64,000 nt of DNA from Rhodamnia argentea (taxonomy: Eukaryota > Streptophyta > Magnoliopsida > Myrtales > Myrtaceae), in NCBI RefSeq assembly GCF_020921035.1, contig NC_063157.1, positions 21,779,015 to 21,843,014 on the forward strand, written 5' to 3'. A program made the translations under genes and the position numbers. This document shows, piece after piece, positions 48,761-60,429 of this stretch (its first letter is position 1; each line of letters begins with the position of its first letter). The notes beneath the pieces were generated by a model. That model saw only the letters and a program-made list of their open reading frames with translations. It had not been told where the DNA came from and ran no database searches.

Positions 48761-49890
48761 TGGCCATGGGCTAGAACCAGCGATTTCGATTTGTGGCAAT
48801 GGGTGAACTGGAACCAGAACCTTAAAGGGCGGTTTCGGTTCTGATTTTGAACCGGCGGTTTTGGGCTGGTTCAAGGCCCGGTTTCGATTCAAAATTGAAA
48901 ATGAAACCGCCGATTCCGGTTCCGATTACGATTTTTAAATTTAATTTTTGAATAATGAATTATGAAATTAAAAAAATAATATATTATGAAATTATGAAAT
49001 AATAAATTATCAAATACAAATTGTACTCAAATTGTAAATTGTAATCAAATTTAGGGGAAAAAAAGGGAGGGAAAAGGGGCTTGAACTTAATAAATTATCA
49101 TTAAGCGCCTACATATCTTCTTAGTGATAGAAGAATTAAAATCCTTGTAGTTCTTTTACCTTTGATAACTCCATACTTACCTTATCGTCAATCGTCGCTA
49201 CCCATTCCGGTACTAATACCCGTGATGATGGTATCTCCATCATTGAAGAATTTAGCTTCATTGCTGCGATCCATATCTTGTTGTCGATATTGAGCTTTTG
49301 TCCAATCATCGATACAAGCTTGAGCCTCCACCAAATCCGGAGCTAATCTTAAATGTCGATCGTCCAAAATGTTGCCTCCAGCACTAAATGCTTGTTTAAC
49401 CACAACGATTGAACAAGGGGTTGCTAAAACATGTCTTGCAATGAGTGCTAGAATTAAACCTAATCTAAACCGAACGATAAATTGGGAATCGTCCAAAAAA
49501 ATTGTCACTTACGTCCTTGCGATCCGAAATTTTATACCAACCGAAATCCAATAATAATCATTTTATTGAATTCGGTCTCTTATATAGGATCTAATTTTCG
49601 GGACGTCACACATATGGTTGAGTTACCCGATAATAATAGCTATTACAATCTTGCGCATAATTCGGATATCGTCTAACGTTACACGAGGTGTTAGAGACTT
49701 TGGACTGCACAAAGATTGAAATCGTGTGCGTATAAGCGGCTATGATGTTTAGAGTTTCAACTTAGGAATCACGTTTTCTAGAAAGTTTCACCAATGAAAG
49801 GAGTAACTTGGCATCGAAGCATCGGGATTGCTTCAACTTGGAGAAAGCATTTATCACCCTCTTTTGCCTTTACTTGTTATAGCAAGCTAA
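48761..49890. repeat. Region of hAT-like sequence with GGTTCGG-type terminal words
   Basis: The left part (48775-48930) is built of GGTTTCGGTTC/CCGGTTT-like words often found at ends of hAT elements, followed by AT-rich DNA, the transposase fragment (49188-49470, minus) and, at 49594-49608, TTTCGGGACGTCACA, an LTR-end-like phrase. It probably represents more than one old insertion between the two DUF4220 copies. Confidence 0.45.
49188..49470 (-). pseudogene. hAT transposase C-terminal (dimerisation) fragment
   Basis: The translation LALIARHVLATPCSIVVVKQ followed by AFSAGGNILDDRHLRLAPDL and VEAQACIDDW matches the hAT family dimerisation domain (typical ARDxLAxPVSTVASESAFSxGGRVL...RxxLxPxxVEALICxxDW) of Ac/RICESLEEPER-type proteins. 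The BED zinc finger and catalytic DDE parts are absent. It is a relic only. Confidence 0.85.
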
Positions 49891-49902
49891 ATAGGTTATT
49901 TT

Positions 49903-50424
49903 GATATTCCATATGAATCACTTGATGTAGATGATGCGTGCCGGTTAGAGTGTGAAAATCACAGTGATTAGAGTGAAGTTCATTGGATTTAAATTTCAAG
50001 TAGTGATGGAGAAACCAAACCTTTAACTTTTGGCCCGAATTCCAATTATACTTATGCTAGTATGAATGTCGGAACCCGATTTTGTCTCTTTACTTTGCCA
50101 TCGGGACAAATGCCGAGAATTGCTTGACAACAATGCATCCAAAAGTGGTGTCCCGAGTATTGTGTCATAGATGTTTTGAGAAACATAACGCTTTTTTGTT
50201 TGTTGTAACATTATGCGGGTTAAATACGTGATTTTAAATTTGATTCCTATCCCAAGCCAATGCTCATATAATAGTGGCGATTCCGAGGATAATGTTGGGG
50301 CAATTTTGAGGCTAATGGTGTTTTGCCTCGCTTCCTTTTCTCCATATATAATCCTAAGTTAGATTGCTATTTGAGACGTCGCCCGATTGTTGCGTCTCCC
50401 ACCACCAACAATTCGAGTTCAACC
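49903..50424 (+). repeat. Duplicated upstream region of DUF4220 copy 2
   Basis: Partner of 45752-46298, with the same phrase order including GAGAAACCAAAC and a GTTCAACCATGGGAT start context shared by both copies. Confidence 0.75.
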
Positions 50425-52500
50425 ATGGGATATACGTTGCTCCCCCAAAACTTTCATGAAATGTGGAAGCAGTGGGAACCGTGGCTTCTCATCCTCCTCG
50501 CCTTGTTCCTCCGGTTGGCCCTTGCGACTCGAGGCGATCGGAGGAAAATCAGCTCCACAAACTAGATCCAATTCGTGGTCCGGACGACATACCAATTGGC
50601 CGATTCTGTCGCCATCCTCACGCTTGGTGTCCTATCAAATCGCCCGGCCAACATCAAGGAAACGAAGGGGACATTTGATTCGGAGAGCCGGATTACGGCG
50701 TTCTGGGCTTCCTTTCTTCTCCTCCACTTGGATGGGCCCGACACAATCACGGCGTGTGCCCCGGCCGAGGTAATTGGCGCGGCTTTTCATCCAAGTACGA
50801 GTAGTGTGTTACATATACATCATAGCCTTGTCGGGGTCTACACCGTCGATATCGGTGGTAAGTATGATCTTGGTAGGGTTCATCAAATATGCAGAAAGGG
50901 CATTGTGTATGTACTTGGCGAGCAATCGTCGGCTTTGAGATTCGATGCAATCGCTTCCCAATTTAGGTTCCATATACCCCGGGAAAATGAAGCAAGACGA
51001 TCCGAAGAAAAAGGAGGGTTACCGGGTCAAAACCGACAAGGTCACATAGATTTCGGCTCTAGGGGATCTCTCGGTGAATAGCGGTCAAGCCTACAAGGAA
51101 GATAGAGCCACGATTCTGGTGAAAGCCTATAAGTTGTTCAAGAAATTCAAGCTTCTCTTCGTGGGCCTAATCCTCGGGTCCGGCAACCTGGCGGCCGGCC
51201 ACCGGATGTTCATGGACCCGGACATGGATTCATACAAAGCTTTTAGGATCGTGGAGATCGAGCTTGGCTTCGTGTTTGATCTGCTCTACACCAACGTGCC
51301 GTTCTCGAACCGGGCTTAAGGCATCGTTCGTTGGGTCATCAATATCTGCGTGTCGGGCGCCGTGTTGGTATTATTCTCCATACGGGATAAGAAGGATTAC
51401 CCCAAAGTTGACACCTACATAACCTTCTTGCTTGTAAGTTTAACCATACTTGTAGAGGTTTACTCGCTTCTTGAAGCGGTTTCATCCGATTGGGTCGACC
51501 ACCGGCGGCTTCAAAGACCCAAGAGATCCATAATTTTGCCCATGATTGACTTCCTCCCGTGTCGTCCAAACCAAAGATGGGGGAATTCCGTGGCACTGTT
51601 TTGACTCTTGAGATTGTCTATTGGGATGGGAAATAGGATCTTCCACAAGTGCTTGAAGCTCGCCAAGTTAGAAAAGAATGTGGAGAAGAACTTCTACGTC
51701 GGCTACAAGGAGTTCAAGCGTAACATCAAAGAGTGGATCTTCAATCGGTTGAAGGAAGAGGTCGCCGATCCGGGACGGGGAGGGATGACGAGTATTAAGA
51801 AGGAGGTGACCAAAGTATTGTACGAGTCGAACTGCGATTATCCGAAATGGAGTGTGGAAGAGATGGAGTTGGACCAGAGCATCCTCATCCGGCACATCGC
51901 CTCGGAGCTCACATCTTGCGAAGACCACGGCATCATGCGTGGCGAAAGCCCGAACTACAAGACGAACTTCAAGATGAGTAAGTTGGTCTCTCAATACATG
52001 CTCTATCTGTTAATATTCCATCATTCCATGTTGCCAACGGCGATAGGGGAGCTCCAATCGAAGACACTTTGGTCGACGCTTAGAAGTTCTTTGAGGACAA
52101 GAGGGAGACGCATGTCCGTGATGGTGTTTCCAACAAGAAGCACAAGTCGAGAAAGTCGCAAGAGCTGTGTAGGGTCTACCGTCTTCTCCTTGAAGTACAA
52201 ACTAACCTTCCCGTGGAGAAGATGCGCGGAGACACAAGCACATCGGTCTTGTTCCATGCGTGCCATCTCGGGTCCCAGGTTTAAGCAAGACGACGGAAAT
52301 GGATCATGATCGGCAAGGTTTGGGCGAGGATGCTAATGTGCTCGGCTCTTCAAAGCAAAGGCCATGAGCACTGCGAGAGCCCGAGCAGAGGAGGAGAGCT
52401 TCTCGGCCACGTTTGGCTTCTCATGGCGCATCTCGGCGCTATGGCGCAAATGGTACAACTTGACAGAGCATGCCGAATTACCAAACTAATCACGATCTAA
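50425..52500 (+). pseudogene. DUF4220/DUF594 family pseudogene, copy 2 (full length)
   Basis: The family comprises plant multi-pass membrane proteins of about 650-700 residues of unknown function; this locus spans about 692 codons without introns. Pieces in order: MGYTLLPQNFHEMWKQWEPW plus a hydrophobic segment; LADSVAILTLGVLSN; FLLLHLDGPDTITA; AYKLFKKFKLLFVGLIL; FRIVEIELGFVFDLLYT; VDTYITFLLVSLTILVEVYS; the DUF594 part with MELDQSILIRHIASEL; and GGELLGHVWLLMAHLG near the C-terminus. Breaks: TAG at 50563-50565 at a position where relatives have Trp, a frameshift near 51070, TAA near 51317, TGA at about 51602, a frameshift near 52040, TAG near 52082 and TAA near 52280. The long open stretches left between breaks suggest fairly recent death. 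The name is from the family pattern. Confidence 0.85.
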
Positions 52501-52879
52501 AAGTTCAGGTGGAATGTGTCTTTTGTCAACTTTATGTTATTCGTATTAAGATAAATAAGTGAAGCTCATCATCCCGAGAGATGGTGAGGGTAGGGAGTGA
52601 TTTATATACTTGTTCTTCTTGGAGTCGTCGGGAAATAATGAAAACCCCGCATCGGTTGTTCACTAGTACGTTTTTACGGAGTGATTCCTAAGCTTCAATT
52701 TAGAAAGATGTTTTTTAATGAAATAGAAGCATTTTATTGCAAATCAACACACGTCTTCCACCACCACCATCATCACACCAATTGTTATAAACCATACAAA
52801 ACTCAAAAGCATACAGACACTAATTTATTTGAATAATTTCAACTATGATCAACTTGTCCCTCCTCTGTTTTGCCAATGC
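52501..52879. other. Intergenic between DUF4220 pseudogene and AKR pseudogene
   Basis: No gene. It includes the AKR remnant's downstream flank. Confidence 0.5.
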
Positions 52880-53416
52880 TTAGATCTCGCCATCCCAAAG
52901 GTTCTCGGGAGTCTTGTATGGACTCTTAGTCTCGTGGACGAAATTGGTTCCTCCGATTAGTTTCACCCGCACAACCATCGCAAACGCAAAGCTTAACGAA
53001 TTCCAGAATCGGAGAGCTACACACTAGAGAAAGCTCGGAGTAATCGGTAGTTTGTTGAGGGAAGACCGAATGACGAGGGCACAACGACCAATAGCTGCTA
53101 ATAAAAGTATTTTACCTGCGGAATCTCGGAAAACTTAGCGAACAAGTCATCCGGGATAGACCGGTCGAAGACGTCGAACTTCTCTTTGATTCGTTTCTCG
53201 TTAGTGCTTTTCGGCGGCACTCTATGAGCCATCCGAAGACCCCACCTCGGAGCAACCTTCGCGGGCGTCTTTTCCAACTTTTCCGTGACCATGGTCGGCA
53301 CCGGGTGCTTTAGGACGTCACTCTTAAGCCCCAGCATACCTAGTGATCCCAACGGAGAGCTCTTAAGCCCCGGCATGCCTAGTAAATAATCATCGAAAGA
53401 AACTTCAAATATCCAG

Positions 53417-56400
53417 TGTCATGCCCCGATCCTCGAGCACACAGCATCCCCGCATTTTCGTCCCTCGGGTTAAAACGATAGCATCCCAGGCACGCTACCA
53501 ACCCTTAAGATTAACTATGCATGGGGAAATGTATAATACTCCTAGACAATAATATAAGATAGGGATAAACAAGTAGGAAAACACATTAATTAAAAAACAT
53601 GATTTTATTTACTGTCACGTCGTAGGTCAACCGAGATAACACGCTAATTGGCCCCATACTTTAGGGCGGGGTAGGATCAATTTTGTATCTACTCCAAATA
53701 AGGCTACGTCACCCTTATTCTCATCGGCTTCTCAAAAAACTACTAGCTTCATTAGTTAGAACCCGAAAGTGGTAACCACGACGGGGTGAGATATAAATCT
53801 CGGTGAGTCAACGCCTAAGCCCGGCTAGGGCGTTGATTCGCTCGTAACCCCTACCAAGTAGTAACAAAATCATAGTATAAATTTTTCAGTCACATGCGAG
53901 CTTACCTACCAAAAGCTACATATCATATAATGCAAAACATGACGTAAGAGTCATATCAATCAACTAACGGGCCAGGCATCACATAAAAAAACTACTAGCT
54001 TCTCAAAATAATTTTGTATAATTTTGTATCTACTCCAAATAAAGCTACGTAATCCTTGTTCTCATCGACTTCTCAAAAAACTACTAGCTTCATTTGTTAG
54101 AACCCGAAAGTGGTAACCACGACGGGGTGAGCTATAAATCTCAATGAGTCAACGCCTAAGCCCGGCTAGGGCGTTGATTCGCTTAGAACCCCTACCAAGT
54201 AGTAACAAAATCATAGTATAAATTTTTTAGCCCCACGCGAGCTTACCCGCCAAAAGCCACATATAATATAATGCAAAACATGACGTAACAATCATATCAA
54301 TTAACTTACGGGCCGGGCATCACATCAACTGGTCCAAAACGTCTTATCAAGTAGTCGCATACCTCAATGCGGATATCTCAACCACATGCAACTCATCCAC
54401 CAAATTACCACACAAAATGCAATGATAACTCGAACATGTGCTAATATATGCCTTCGTCGTTCTACACAATCCGTCTCATACCGCAGTTCATAGTCAAGAT
54501 GCACGGACACTTGCCCATGAACAAGTCACAATTGCATATAGTTTAATTATTAACGGCCGTTTGGCCTTGCACACTAGACAGTTGGTGCATAACACACTAT
54601 ACAATTGGTGCTCTATTGGTAGGATCGGGCATCGTCGCTTACTTCCGGCGATCGCATCCGATAATCCGTGTGATTCCGATCAACACGGCACGGAACTACT
54701 AGGAATCGCCATAAGGGCTTCGGTCCGTCATAAGCTGCGACAGGCATCCACTCAATCTGACGACACGAAAAGGCGTGCATCTAACAAGTCGTGAATTCCG
54801 ATCGACACGGCATGACATTGTCGGGGAAGATCCGTTATATGACCATTCAAACACGCTTAGCAATCCATTAGTTCATAATTTCATTTTTAGCCATATGTTT
54901 ACACGATATGTTCGTGACTCGGCCCAAGACCTTTTTCATGCCAATATGTGCAATTGATGCAAAATGTGGTCATACGAATGCACGTAATTATCCACTCAAC
55001 TCTGCACGTATAGCGAGGCGATTAGCCTCCAAATCGAACATTCAATCAATTGATAGATAATCAATCCATTCAATCAAACAATCGATATAACGATCAATTC
55101 AAGCAATGCCAAGCATATCAATAGGAGAATTCAATCCAATCTCGCTTATTTCGACTTGATTAGTAAATCAATTCATTATTAACCAATACGATTCGTCAAC
55201 CGAACGTATACTCGTCTCTAACTATTGCTTGTTTGCAATCAAGCGATAACAATCAATCAATTAAATCCAATTAGCCATACAATCCTAGCTAACCGGACTA
55301 ACTTAACCAATTATAACCGTTGAACCCGAACCAAGTTTCTAACCTAAACCGGCCCTAATCGAACTATCTAAACACCTAATAATCTAAATAAACTAATCCG
55401 AACGTCATTAGCGACCTAACCAAGAATTAGAGGTCGACTCACAATTAATTAGACGAGGCGAGTGCGATGACGATCCTTAAGAATTTCTCGGCACGAACTT
55501 TGGATTTGGGCTTAGAAACTTGGCCCACAAACTTGGCCACTCGGCCCAAAATCTCAGCCTACTTGGACCACGAACTGGGCACAATGCCCAGGCAACTGGC
55601 ACACGGGCTCGGACACACGGGCTCACAATCCAGGACATGGCTCGGGCCAAAATAGACCACGGCCCACGAAATTGGCCCACAAATAGGGCACCAGGGCGGA
55701 AACAGGGCAGGGCGAGCAAGGGCTGTGGTGGCTGTTCTCCACTGTTCCGAGAGCGAACGGCTGAAACGACGATGGGGACGGCTGGTGGAGGTTTGAGGGA
55801 AGTCGAAGAAGGTGGCCAGTGGCTCGCAATGGCTAGAGCAGCCGCGAAACAGGCGGAGCAGGGGGCACTGGGCAGAGGAAAAACAGGGCACTTCAGGGCA
55901 GAGTAGGGCTGTTCGAGGTTGTGGCGGCTCTTCCGGCGGGCTACTGGTTGACATCGTGTGGCAAGAGACTTGGGGAAGTCTCGAGGCGGCTAGAGGTGGT
56001 CAGTAGTGGCGGAGCTGGGCGGAGGAAACGTCAGAGCAGCGGCGAAACAGAAGCGACAACAGCAAACAGAACAACTGAGGCAGAACATGGGTCGTCAGGT
56101 TCTCGGCTTCCTCAGACTGGTTCGCCGTAGCTGCTAGTGGAGGAGTGGCGTCGAAGGAAGAGGATAGACGGTAAAGATGGTGTCGGAACCACCAGAATAG
56201 AAGCAGCAACAGTAGACAGAACAAAAGCAACAACGGCGAGCAAATAGAAATAGAGCAGGAAGCTTCGGCGTCTGCTTTAGCTTCCTCAAGCCGTCGCGGT
56301 GGTGAGGGTAGGCCAATGGTAATGGCGTGAGGTGGTAGTAGTGATCGAGATGGTGCTCGGTGGTGAGGGTCGCACTAACCGCAGGAAAAGAAGAAATAAA

Positions 56401-56922
56401 AAAAGAACGAAGAAGAAGAAGGGGGAAAAGAACGACAAAGAGAGAGAGTCGGTTGGGGGGAAGGAGAGAGAAAAGGGCAAAAGAAGAGAGAGAGAATGGC
56501 TGAAAAATTTGACCAAGGGGCTTAAGAGATGGGGTGGGCCCCACTTCACTGATTTCCTTATCTTGTTTCTCATAAAATCCCATGGGCATTTTGGTCATTT
56601 CAAGTTTGGCGCGGGGGGTGGCGCGGTCATTTCGCAACTGAAGGTAAATTGGACATTGGGTTATCCGACAAAGAGTGTTTTAACCTTTTTTTTTTTTCAA
56701 GTCTAGCTAGGTCAAGATTAAGCTCAGGCACGAGAACTTAAATCTTAAGGCGCGACGACTAACAATTGAAACCTAAACTAATTCGATCAGCGATTCGGGA
56801 AATATCCAATTTCCAACATCTAATTCCTTGAGACCCAATTTCGAGCAACAAACTAGAATTCACATTCATTTCCTAAATCTAATTCAGTTGCCCTATAGAT
56901 GTGGAATTTCCAGGACGTCACA
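53417..56922. mobile_element. Long LTR-like insertion (about 3.5 kb) within the AKR pseudogene
   Basis: It starts TGTCATGCCCCGATCC (53417) and ends TTTCCAGGACGTCACA (56907-56922), TG...CA ends of the kind seen in long LTRs of chromovirus Tekay/Del elements. It contains no gag-pol, so a solo LTR or a non-autonomous element is likely. The flanking five bases are TCCAG (53412-53416) and TCTGG (56923-56927), similar but not identical, so the target duplication is unproven. It includes the 341-base tandem duplication at 53681. Frames at 55.5-56.7 kb on both strands are low-complexity by-products (GA/CT-rich). Confidence 0.55.
53681..54340. repeat. Tandem duplication, 341-base period
   Basis: Unit 1 begins TTTTGTATCTACTCCAAATA at 53681 and unit 2 begins with the same phrase at 54022. 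Both continue through AGAACCCGAAAGTGG, TAACCACGACGGGGTGAG and AACGCCTAAGCCCGGCTAGG to a GCATCACAT end. The units differ at scattered positions. The second unit ends near 54330. Confidence 0.9.
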
Positions 56923-57485
56923 TCTGGATTGAGAAAGTCATCCCCATATCATGTTCAAAGAACCATGAAGAAACAATTGTGAAACAGCAGAACAAACAGC
57001 ACAGAAAGGGAATGAAGATCAATCCAGCTACAAAACCAACTAAACGAGAAGAAAATCTACTATCACTTTAAGCTTAATGAGAGCAAAGAACACTGCAATT
57101 TACATGACCAGGGAAGAACTGAAATCTGCTCATGAAAAGAAAGAGAGCGATGATCCAAGTCAAACAAAGACATGGAGATTCAGAGAATTTGAAATACCTC
57201 TGCTTCGTTTCCATAAACCTGCGCACAATCAATATGCTGGATACATCCATGCTGCATTGCCACCCAAAAAGAAACCATATTGCAATCTAGTTGCACTCTT
57301 CCAAGCAATACGACTTAGAAAACACACAGAAACATGACAGCAAAACAAGACTTCAAACAGAGAACCTTGACAGCGATCTCTACGGCATTGCCCACGAGCC
57401 CAGGATAAGCCTTCCATGTCCCCAGTCCCACTGAAGGGATTTTCGCTCCGGTGTTCAGCTCGAGGTATCTGACGTCCTCCCCCAT

Positions 57486-59144
57486 TTTTCCTTCCCTCTT
57501 TACTTTCAAGGGCTCTTCTTCTTGAGAAAGAAGAAGAAGAAGAAGAAGAAGCAACTACAGAGGAAACCCACTTACAGAACTCGGCTCAACGGATCGCGAA
57601 ACCAGAACCCGGCGGGAATCGAAAGGAAAACAGAAGAAGAACGACAGCAACAATGCTGCTCTTTCAAGGGATAACAATGGTGCTCTCCTTTTATAGTGGA
57701 AACGATCGGGGGAACGCGTGAGAAATTTCTAGTCAGTCTTCGTGTGGGCGATAAGTGGCGGCCAGATAACTCGTGACTTCTTAGTCGGTCGGTCTTGGTG
57801 ATGACATGGGAATGCAATACGGAAACAGCATCGTCACCGGGCGGTCTACTCGAATTTGGTGATCTTTCGCGAAAAAACTCAAGAGAGAGTCGGAATAAAC
57901 TGAGATCCGTGGAAGCCTCCACAGCAGTCGGAACATGTTGTATTCCGTATTTTCATTCGGCCCACCTACCATCACTTAATTTAGGGAAAAATGACAAAAA
58001 AGTTAGACTCGACATGTCATGTTGTCCCAGAATTTTTTAATTTTTTTTTTGTGTTCCCATGAAAATATAGTCCTTCCTTATGCTCAAATGACAAGTTAAA
58101 TATTATTTCATGGCGTAAGTTGTTCATATGACTAGGATCTTGCTGATATTTCGATTCAAGCATATGACGATGCTATAGCTTCAATTCGATCGATTCTTAA
58201 CAAATTATTATCTACAATTTGTGAGGGTCGCTCTAACTATATACGAAATCCTTGATTAATAATAAGATAAATAAACTATGAAGGTAATAGAATATATCTT
58301 CTAAGAAAAGATTGGATGTTACTTGAGCAAATAGAAAAGAAAAAATTAATAATATCACGGTGTTACCACGTGTAACTTCTTTTTTTATTTTTTTTTTGGT
58401 CCACCGTTAAAACTTGATGAATTGGAAGCCATATCAACATATTTCGATAACTAGAATTAAGAGAAGGGTAACATTGATTATGTTCATACAAGACGGAAGC
58501 TAACTTGAACATTTATCAATAGTTCGGGAAGCACATTGAACAAATTAAAAATACAGGGACAACATTGCACATCGGATCAAAATTCATGGACTACTTGTGC
58601 CATTTTTCGCCTTGACAAAGAGATTGAGATACTCGATTCTCTCCGATTTCTCCATTTTGCCCCCTCCATTTGTTAACCATTGCCATGGCCATCTTTGAGA
58701 AGATAAAATTCAGAAGAGTACCGAAACTATTTCCAATCATCGATGCTGCAAAGTTGTGGTGAGACACGGTCACGGACGATGGACGGATGGGGGCGTTCGT
58801 GGTGCGGATGATCGAACGGGAAGATGCAGGAGTTAGCACATGCCTTTGTTTCGTCGAAAAGAGCTTCGATACGTGTCGTTTGATATCTCGTGAACTCTCG
58901 ACAACGTTCAAAGTGATCGAGAAATCGGCAACTACATATCGTTGCAGATTTTTCTCGACTATAATCAAAAGGAACAAAAAGAGCATTGCTCTCGATCTCT
59001 TTCTTGTGGGTAAATTGGAAATGTTTTTATCGAGAACAGAGGAAAATATAGTCTCACCAAAAAAAAAAAATTAGGCAATTTCGATTGCACCATGTGTCTT
59101 ATTAATTGTCGAAAGCTCCATCCATCGAGCCATCTCTTTTTTTT
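57486..59144. other. AKR copy A 5' flank and intergenic
   Basis: A TTC/CTT-rich run (about 57515-57552) lies just upstream of the AKR exon 1 start. Beyond it I see no recognisable gene; frames at 57572-57922 (-), 58591-58986 (-) and 58787-59074 (+) overlap on opposite strands and match nothing I know. Confidence 0.5.
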
Positions 59145-60000
59145 TTCCCTTGGGAAAATTTCAAACTGGATGGTAAAGTCGGACTGTTTTTTCAAAAGAG
59201 TCCTCTGAGTGGATTTTATCTTAAATAAGATTCTGAAGTGGCCTATTTAATCTCAAAATACACTCCCAACTCGCCGGTGGGCAAAATCTTCATGGGCTAA
59301 TAGCACTTGCAATTTAGGTGGCACTTTGCGCGGCAATAGACGGGTGTATTTTCCTTTAGCAGCATTAAAAGAATATTCAATAGCTACCCGTAGCACCTAT
59401 ACCTCTCGTTTCTCCCTCTATTCACAGCCATCATTGAGCCCGGCCTTCGCCCCTTCCGGCGCGGGTGCCCTAACTGTGCATCCATGGGCATGCCGAGTCG
59501 CCTCCTCTATCCTCCTTATGGTCAACCTCGTCTTCCCGAGCGTGACCTGTATTCTTCCGTATTCTTTTTTAACTTTTTAAGCCTCGTAGTCGTTGCCTAT
59601 CATGACGGCTCATCCATGGCCATCGGATATCAGGCTATATCTAGAGCCATGACTCTAGTTTTGGATTGGCGATATCACATCGAGCTTTGCCACTAAAGTG
59701 GACGATACCACGTCTAGCGACCACCGATGCGCGTCGTGCTGTGCCACCAAAGGGAACAAAGAAAAAGATAAATAGAAGAGGGGGGAAAAAGAAAAGGAAA
59801 AGATTGTTCTTGGACGAAAATGCCCCCGACCATGGGGAGGAAATTGGCACATGAGATGTGTATTCTCGCCAGTCGGCCAAATCTTCACCGAGATTAAACT
59901 GTTTACTTTCAAATTTTATTTGAGATAAAAACCACTCTGAAAAATCTTATAAGAAATGGCCCCACTTCAAGGCTCCGTTTGAAATTTTTTGCCAATTTTT
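59145..60000. repeat. Foldback repeat (third family), about 850 bases
   Basis: Left arm 59145-59300: TTGGGAAAATTTCAAAC, then CTCTGAGTGGATTTTATCTT, then AATAAGATTC and TTTAATCTC. The right arm, read on the minus strand from about 59998 to 59835, has the same phrases in the same order (AAAAAATTTCAAACGGAG, CAGAGTGGTTTTTATCTC, AATAAAATTT, TTTAATCTCGG). The core (59300-59835) contains GC-rich parts and ends in an A/G-rich tract (about 59755-59810). No coding content; a MITE/foldback element is likely. Confidence 0.7.
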
Positions 60001-60425
60001 TCTTCGGGCAGAAGAGCCTAATTTCATTGATCACGGCTTTGAAATATGCAAGGCATGGGCATCATTAAAAGTTATATTCCAAAGGGCTCGAGGAGGACAA
60101 AAATTTCCAATTACTAGAGACAGACTATTATCTCCACACACAAAAAAACAAAAATAATAATTAATTAATTAGTTAATTAAAATTGAAAACAAGAGGCTTT
60201 CGTGACCCAATGAGCATCCCAATTGGCATCACGTGGACAAAAGCAGAAGGCCAAGCTCGTAAAATGCTGAAAGTGTACTCTTGCAAATGCCAATCGACTC
60301 ATGCAATTCCCAAAAGGCTACATAAACTCTTCTCCGGTCAAAACTCTTTAAACCCAGTGAAGTAGTCAGAAGCAAAGAAGAGTTTCTAAGTCCTTTCTCG
60401 ACTTCAAGAATGAGCATAAAAACAC
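60001..60425. other. Intergenic
   Basis: No gene recognised; a poly-A/AT tract lies at about 60140-60180. Confidence 0.5.
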
Positions 60426-60429
60426 CACC

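Larger units (their letters stand above)
52880..57485 (-). pseudogene. Aldo-keto reductase (AKR4C-like) pseudogene, copy A, central exons missing
   Basis: Exon 1, 57366-57485 ([20 protein letters not shown], then [20 protein letters not shown]), and exon 2, 57198-57251 (HGCIQHIDCAQVYGNEAE, with the catalytic Asp and Tyr), are intact with GT-AG splice sites. Then 3.8 kb of unrelated sequence follows. Recognisable coding resumes at exon 6, about 53116-53361 ([10 protein letters not shown]...[20 protein letters not shown]), and the last exon, 52880-52966 (FVHETKSPYK...ENLWDGEI). Exons 3-5, with the catalytic Lys and His, are absent. The acceptor before the last exon reads GG instead of AG (52967-52968). 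Exon 6 carries A-K-V-A-P where the family has A-Q-V-A-L, and its 5' end contains a duplicated GGGCTTAAGAG. Copy B at 61-63 kb gives the reference exon layout. Confidence 0.85.

Noticed and set aside
53681-54340. CRISPR-like or centromeric satellite array
   Set aside because: There are only two long units, no short spaced repeats, and the setting is a plant nuclear LTR-like element.
55467-56706. Overlapping frames of 60-167 residues on both strands
   Set aside because: Low-complexity GA/CT- and Gly/Arg-rich frames inside the LTR-like insertion, with no conserved domain.
57198-57485. Exons 1-2 here as the missing 5' exons of the reductase at 61-63 kb
   Set aside because: Both are on the minus strand, so 5' exons of that gene must lie at higher coordinates. 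These exons belong to the copy whose 3' exons are at 52.9-53.4 kb.
58591-59074. Frames of 131 (-) and 95 (+) residues
   Set aside because: They overlap in opposite directions, have no recognisable domain, and no splice or promoter context supports either.
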